In this document: in pieces, positions 34,196 through 37,489 of the stretch
Layout of the letters: every line of letters starts with the position of its first letter
How positions within the stretch are numbered: the first letter of the stretch is position 1
Assembly: GCA_016213895.1 (NCBI GenBank)
Contig: JACQZJ010000064.1
Location: forward strand, 1 to 37,489
DNA from: Planctomycetota bacterium
GTDB taxonomy: Bacteria; Planctomycetota; B15-G4; JADJEK01
Reading direction: 5' to 3'
DNA: 37,489 bases
The notes under the pieces: model-generated
Told to the model about the DNA's origin: nothing
Databases searched by the model: none
Seen by the model: the letters and a program-made list of their open reading frames with translations, nothing else
Translations under genes and position numbers: made by a program

Positions 34196-34711
34196 TCAGA
34201 ATCCGCGGGATTCTGGCGCTGAGGACGCGTCACGTGGCTGTCCTTTGCGAACTGGACCGGCGGCGAGCCGCCGAAGGATGTCGGCGAACATCAGCGGTTC
34301 CGACGCGGACTCCGCCGGCGAGCGGGACAAGGGGCGAGCGCGGGCCTCGGGAGTTGGTCGCGCGTCGTCTGGTGGCCCGGGCGGGAGCGGGAGGAGCTGC
34401 CAGACGCCGTCCTGGCTGGTGGGATTCCACGGCCGGAAGGCGAGCAGCCCAAGATGCAGCAGCCGCTCGAGCGCCTGGTCGAGGACACGACGCATGAGGC
34501 CGAGGGCGGCGGCCATGCGGTCGCGGCCGTAGAACGAGGCGCCGCGGGCGTCGGCGGCGAGCGCCAGGAGCAGCAGCACGGCGGCGGCTTCGGGACCAAG
34601 CGAGCGCAGCCAGTTCTGGTGCAGCAGGCGCCCCGGGAGCCAGCCGAAGGGCTCCCGGGGTCTGCGCCACAGGTCCGGCCGCGGCGGGAGCGGCGGAGGG
34701 CGGGGTTTCAC
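34196..34711 (-). CDS. Third ORF of the IS21-like element, winged-helix-like (171 aa)
   Basis: The GTG start at 34711 overlaps the istB stop (GTGA), indicating translational coupling. A Pro/Arg-rich leader (KPRPPPLPPRPDLW) precedes residues of about 24-110, which look like a winged helix: FGWLPGRLLHQNWLRSLGPE, AVLLLLALAADARGASFYG, RVLDQALERLLHLGLLAF, DGVWQLLPLP. The tail is Arg/Ser/Pro-rich and passes a hairpin at its stop. Such a DNA-binding domain could assist target choice or regulation, but this is inference; canonical IS21 elements carry only istA and istB. The last dozen codons may lie outside the element (candidate end at 34235). Confidence 0.6.
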   Translation of the reverse strand: MKPRPPPLPPRPDLWRRPREPFGWLPGRLLHQNWLRSLGPEAAAVLLLLALAADARGASFYGRDRMAAALGLMRRVLDQALERLLHLGLLAFRPWNPTSQDGVWQLLPLPPGPPDDARPTPEARARPLSRSPAESASEPLMFADILRRLAAGPVRKGQPRDASSAPESRGF

Positions 34712-35517
34712 GCCGACTTCTTCCGCTTGCCAGGGTCCTTGGACTTGCGGGCGCGCCGGCGCTCGGCCTCGCGCTCCTTGGCCTCCTTGAGGCGGTAGGA
34801 CTCGCCGCGGATCTCCACGATCTCGGCCCGATGTATGAGGCGGTCGATGAGGGCTACGACCGACGTGGAGTTCGGGAAGACCTGGTTCCACTCCGAGAAC
34901 ACACGGTTGGTGGTGACGACCGTGGACTTGTCCTGGCGGCGGTTGATGACTTCGAACAGCAGGTCGGCGTGGCGGCTGTCGTAGGACAGGTAGCCGACTT
35001 CGTCCACGCACAACAGTGTCGGATGGGCGTAGCGCCGGAAGCGGCGCTCGAGGCCGGCGGGACCATCCTGGGTCAGCAGGTCGGAGAGCATCTGGCTGGC
35101 ACCGGCGAAGCGCACGGTGTAACCGCGCTGCACCGCCTCGTTGGCCAGGTTCTTGGCGATCATGCTCTTGCCCACGCCGTTGGGTCCGATGAAGACGGCG
35201 TTGGCGCCTTCCTTGACGAAGGACAGGGTGAAGAGCTCGTCGATCTGTTCGCGGTCGACTCTCTCCGGCCACTTCCAGTCGAAGTCGCACATGGGCTTGA
35301 AGCGGCCGCAGCGGGCGTTCCTGAGGCGGCGCTCGAGGCTGCGCCGCTGGCGCGCGGCTTCCTCGAGCTGGAGGACGTGCTCGACCCACGGCTGATCCTG
35401 GATCTCCTCCCAGTTGTCGAGAAGGCCGTAGAGGCCGAGCCTTAGGGCGCGCTCGCGCCGCCTGGCGGGATCATCATGCGACGGGGCAGGTGCAAGCAGG
35501 GTCGTGGTCATCGTCAT
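34708..35517 (-). CDS. istB: IS21-family helper ATPase IstB
   Basis: AAA+ ATPase of 269 residues that loads the transposase on target DNA. The N-terminal domain is followed by Walker A GPNGVGKS (111-118), Walker B TLLCVDEVGYLSYD, the sensor STVVTTNRVFSEWNQVFPNS and a C-terminal DRLIHRAEIVEIRGESYRLK, all typical of IstB. The Lys/Arg-rich end (KSKDPGKRKKSA) is also usual. It overlaps the istA stop by 44 bases and is followed by the GTGA-coupled third ORF. Confidence 0.95.
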   Translation of the reverse strand: MTMTTTLLAPAPSHDDPARRRERALRLGLYGLLDNWEEIQDQPWVEHVLQLEEAARQRRSLERRLRNARCGRFKPMCDFDWKWPERVDREQIDELFTLSFVKEGANAVFIGPNGVGKSMIAKNLANEAVQRGYTVRFAGASQMLSDLLTQDGPAGLERRFRRYAHPTLLCVDEVGYLSYDSRHADLLFEVINRRQDKSTVVTTNRVFSEWNQVFPNSTSVVALIDRLIHRAEIVEIRGESYRLKEAKEREAERRRARKSKDPGKRKKSA

Positions 35518-37018
35518 CCTCCTTGTTGGGGTGGAATGGATCTGGGTCTGCTGCCAGTGCGTCGTAGTCGGTCAGCGGGTGGGGGCGCACGGACAGGTTC
35601 TTCAGGCGGGCGTCGTCGGGCAGGTCCACGGGCAGCAAGGGCGGCCGGCCGCTGGCCTTGCGGTTGCGCTCGAGGATGAACTCCAGGGAGCGCGGATGGA
35701 CCGCGCCGCTTGAGGCCGCCTCCTTGGCGGCCTCCTCGAGAGCCGCGGCGCCGTAGCGCTCGAGCAGGCGCACCAGGCGCGAGCAGGCCCAGCCGAGGTT
35801 CTCGCCGCGGTTCGCGAGCTCGAGCAGCACCGCCTCGAGCGCGGGCGCGGCACGCGTGAGGCGGTCCACGCCGCGCTCCTTGCGCGCCTGGCGCTTCTCC
35901 TGGACCAGGGCCTCCAGGTGTGCCGGGTCCTCGATGGTCTCCCTGCGGTCAAACGAGCGGCGGTGCGTGGCGACGAGCTCGTTCCCCTCGAGGATGCGCA
36001 CCGCATCCTCGGTGGCCCAGACCGACAGCCCGCGGCGGACCCTGGTGTGCGGCACCGAGTAGTCGTTGCCGTCGAAGCGGACATAGGGAGTCTTGCCGGC
36101 GCGCACGTCCACGCGCTCGAACACGGGGAAGGGATCGGGCGGCAGCGGCAGGAGCAGCGGCTGCTCCCTGGTGAAGGCCTGCCGCACGCTCTGGTCGTGG
36201 TCATCGGGAAGCGGGCGGTCCAGGACCTGATCGCACCAGGTGCGCGCCTGGGCATTCAGGTCAGCGAGGTCGCGGAAGGTGCGCGCTGCGTAGAACGAAT
36301 CGCGCACGAAGCGTACAGCCCGCTCCACGCGCCCTTTTTCCGAGCCCCGGTAGGGTGCCACGGGGCGCGCCTCGTAACGGTAGTGACCGGCGAACTGGAG
36401 CAGGGTCGGATGGAAGCGGATGGCGTCGCCCTTGCGCTCGAGCACGGCGCTCTTGAGGTTGTCGTAGAGAATGACGCGCGGGCAGCCCTGGGCCGCGGCG
36501 AAGGCCTCGACGTGGCCCTGCAGGAAGCACTCGGTCTTGGCGCTCAGGAAGAAACGCAGGAAGATCCAGCGCGAGAACGACAGCACCAGCAGGAAGGCGA
36601 GCAGCGGGCGCTCCGCCCGGCCGATGCGCACCTTGCCGAAGTGCGCCCAGTCGACCTGCGCCTGCTCAGCGGGCAGGGTCTTCAGGCGCAGAAACGCCTC
36701 GGCCGCCGGCCTCGGTCGGATTCCCTGGACGACGTGCCGCAGGTGGCTCGGCGAGCCGCGGTAGCCCCGCTCCCAGCACATGCGCCACAGGCGGCTGCTG
36801 AGCAGTCGTGGGTACTTCTTGAGCGTCTCCAGGATGAAGGGCAGGTACGGATCGACGATCGAGGGGCGGATGATCCTGTGCCGCGGCAGGCCGTCCTGGT
36901 CGACGACGCGCCGCACCACGTCGTGGTGCAGGGAGAGTTCGGCGGCGATGGTGCCGATCGGCCACTTCTCGGCGTGGTAGAGCCGCAGGATCAGGGCCTC
37001 GGTTTCGCGGGAGATCAC
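35474..37018 (-). CDS. istA: IS21-family transposase IstA
   Basis: DDE transposase of 514 residues. The N-terminal HTH region (about 5-50: LILRLYHAEKWPIGTIAAEL) precedes an RNase H-like core with D123 (QAQVDWAHFG), D186 (VILYDNLKSAVL) and E232 (SEKGRVERAVRFVRDSF). A C-terminal beta-barrel follows (KTPYVRFDGNDYSVPHTRVR). All three catalytic residues are present, so the element may be active. The GTG start at 37018 is supported by GGAGG seven bases upstream. Confidence 0.95.
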   Translation of the reverse strand: MISRETEALILRLYHAEKWPIGTIAAELSLHHDVVRRVVDQDGLPRHRIIRPSIVDPYLPFILETLKKYPRLLSSRLWRMCWERGYRGSPSHLRHVVQGIRPRPAAEAFLRLKTLPAEQAQVDWAHFGKVRIGRAERPLLAFLLVLSFSRWIFLRFFLSAKTECFLQGHVEAFAAAQGCPRVILYDNLKSAVLERKGDAIRFHPTLLQFAGHYRYEARPVAPYRGSEKGRVERAVRFVRDSFYAARTFRDLADLNAQARTWCDQVLDRPLPDDHDQSVRQAFTREQPLLLPLPPDPFPVFERVDVRAGKTPYVRFDGNDYSVPHTRVRRGLSVWATEDAVRILEGNELVATHRRSFDRRETIEDPAHLEALVQEKRQARKERGVDRLTRAAPALEAVLLELANRGENLGWACSRLVRLLERYGAAALEEAAKEAASSGAVHPRSLEFILERNRKASGRPPLLPVDLPDDARLKNLSVRPHPLTDYDALAADPDPFHPNKEDDDDHDPACTCPVA

Positions 37019-37323
37019 GGCCGCCTCCGGTCAGTGAGGCGGGCGGCGCGGGCCGCGCAGGAACTCGCGGCGAGAAAACGGGCCGCACGGGCCGCCGCAG
37101 AAGTGGCAGCAGGGCGAGGTCCCCGCTCTCGTGCCGGGGAAGGCCGCGGGCAGGTGGTCATGAGGAGGCTCCGGCGGCGCCGCGGGCGGCGAAGGTGCCG
37201 CGCGCTCAGCGCCGAGTGTCCCTTCTCGCGCCGGCCCGCTCGGCGGGGAACCCTGATGCGTTACGGTAGTGGCGAACTTCTGCTGCTGCTGGACGCGGTG
37301 GCGCTTCTGGCGGCGCGCTGTGA
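37019..37323 (-). other. istA upstream region with an open frame lacking a start codon
   Basis: From the right side of the window to TGA at 37031-37033 one minus-strand frame stays open. Its last part reads CCHFCGGPCGPFSRREF with strong GC at third positions and zinc-ribbon-like cysteines. No ATG, GTG or TTG occurs in this frame between 37034 and about 37380, and it runs through the IS end repeats, so translation would have to start elsewhere. It may be a chance frame or a remnant. No other gene is seen here. Confidence 0.3.
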
Positions 37324-37366
37324 GTTCCGGAAAGTCTGGCAGTAGGCGTTCCGGAAAGTCTGGCAG
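37324..37366. repeat. Tandem 19-base direct repeats at the IS21 right end
   Basis: Two identical copies of GTTCCGGAAAGTCTGGCAG at 37324-37342 and 37348-37366 (24-base period). IS21 elements carry multiple terminal transposase-binding repeats of this kind. Confidence 0.8.
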
Positions 37367-37391
37367 AGGACGTAAGCATACCGAAGGGGGA

Positions 37392-37463
37392 GCCGCCCCG
37401 AGCCTGCCGTTCAGGCAGGCGAGGCGAGGGGCGGCGGTCCGGGGGAGGCGAAGCCTCCCCCGG
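37392..37463. repeat. Two strong GC-rich hairpins beyond the IS21 end
   Basis: First: GCCGCCCC (37392-37399) with GGGGCGGC (37428-37435), enclosing GCCTGCC (37402-37408) with GGCAGGC (37414-37420). Second: CCGGGGGAGGC (37439-37449) with GCCTCCCCCGG (37453-37463), loop GAA. Together they may be a terminator, REP-like units or part of a structured RNA cut off by the window edge. Confidence 0.6.
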
Positions 37464-37489
37464 GAGGATGGGGGTGTGGGGGAAGGGGC

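Larger units (their letters stand above)
34235..37366 (-). mobile_element. IS21-family insertion sequence (istA-istB-orf3)
   Basis: Defined by overlapping istA and istB genes plus a third coupled ORF. The right side has two copies of GTTCCGGAAAGTCTGGCAG (37324-37342, 37348-37366), the outer one closing in CA(G) as IS21 ends do. A degenerate inverted match, TGGCTGTCCTTTGCGAAC (34235-34252), is the best candidate for the left end. No target duplication was identified, so the exact ends are uncertain. Confidence 0.65.

Noticed and set aside
1-37489. CRISPR arrays, tRNA or rRNA genes, prophage
   Set aside because: No regularly spaced repeats, cloverleaf or conserved rRNA stretches, and no phage structural genes were seen by eye; a dedicated scan was not possible.

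Overview
The window (37.5 kb, about 70% G+C by eye, strong GC bias at codon third positions) is a dense bacterial chromosomal segment. No rRNA or tRNA genes were recognised. The mix suggests a high-GC Planctomycetota-like organism: a Hanks-type Ser/Thr kinase with a membrane anchor, an ECF-like sigma factor beside secreted proteins of unknown function, many lipoproteins, two unusual transketolase-family enzymes and an IS21 element. This assignment is inference from gene content.

Left part (1-12.7 kb): a small unknown gene and gluQ (tRNA glutamyl-Q synthetase) diverge. A transketolase-family gene, a lipoprotein with an (alpha/alpha)6 glycosidase-like C-terminus and a membrane Ser/Thr kinase follow. 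A sigma-factor-like gene then overlaps a secreted-protein gene by ATGA, and a second transketolase-family gene closes the part.

Middle (12.7-23 kb): a fused MNT-HEPN (antitoxin-toxin type) gene converges on an OPT-family transporter gene with no in-frame stop on either side. Next comes a minus-strand operon for a MacAB/DevBCA-like tripartite export system: Cys-rich secreted protein, outer-membrane factor lipoprotein, membrane fusion protein, permease and ATPase order as given below, and a small lipoprotein. Four of its junctions are ATGA or TGATG overlaps. The fusion-protein gene carries a frameshift near its 3' end, and one permease lacks its last membrane helices. A lipoprotein MsrB gene follows.

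Right-middle (23-31.4 kb): two paralogous secreted glycine-rich proteins (479 and 481 residues) flank a DUF4143-type ATPase gene with a palindromic upstream site. One paralog has a 13-base homopolymer just upstream of its start. The other lies downstream of a deleted pseudogene copy of the sigma factor, whose upstream region and C-terminal tail are still conserved. A diacylglycerol-kinase-like gene and a membrane protein follow; the latter appears to join an inactive trypsin/HtrA-like domain, TPR-like repeats and an inactive retropepsin-like domain.

Right end (31.4-37.5 kb): a NatAB-like ABC-2 exporter gene pair, then an IS21-family element with istA, istB and a third coupled winged-helix-like ORF. 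Direct repeats lie beyond istA and strong hairpins reach the window edge.

Recurring theme: several genes are close to intact but damaged or remodelled (sigma copies, fusion protein, permease, HEPN/OPT junction). Single-base assembly errors should be excluded before these are treated as biology.
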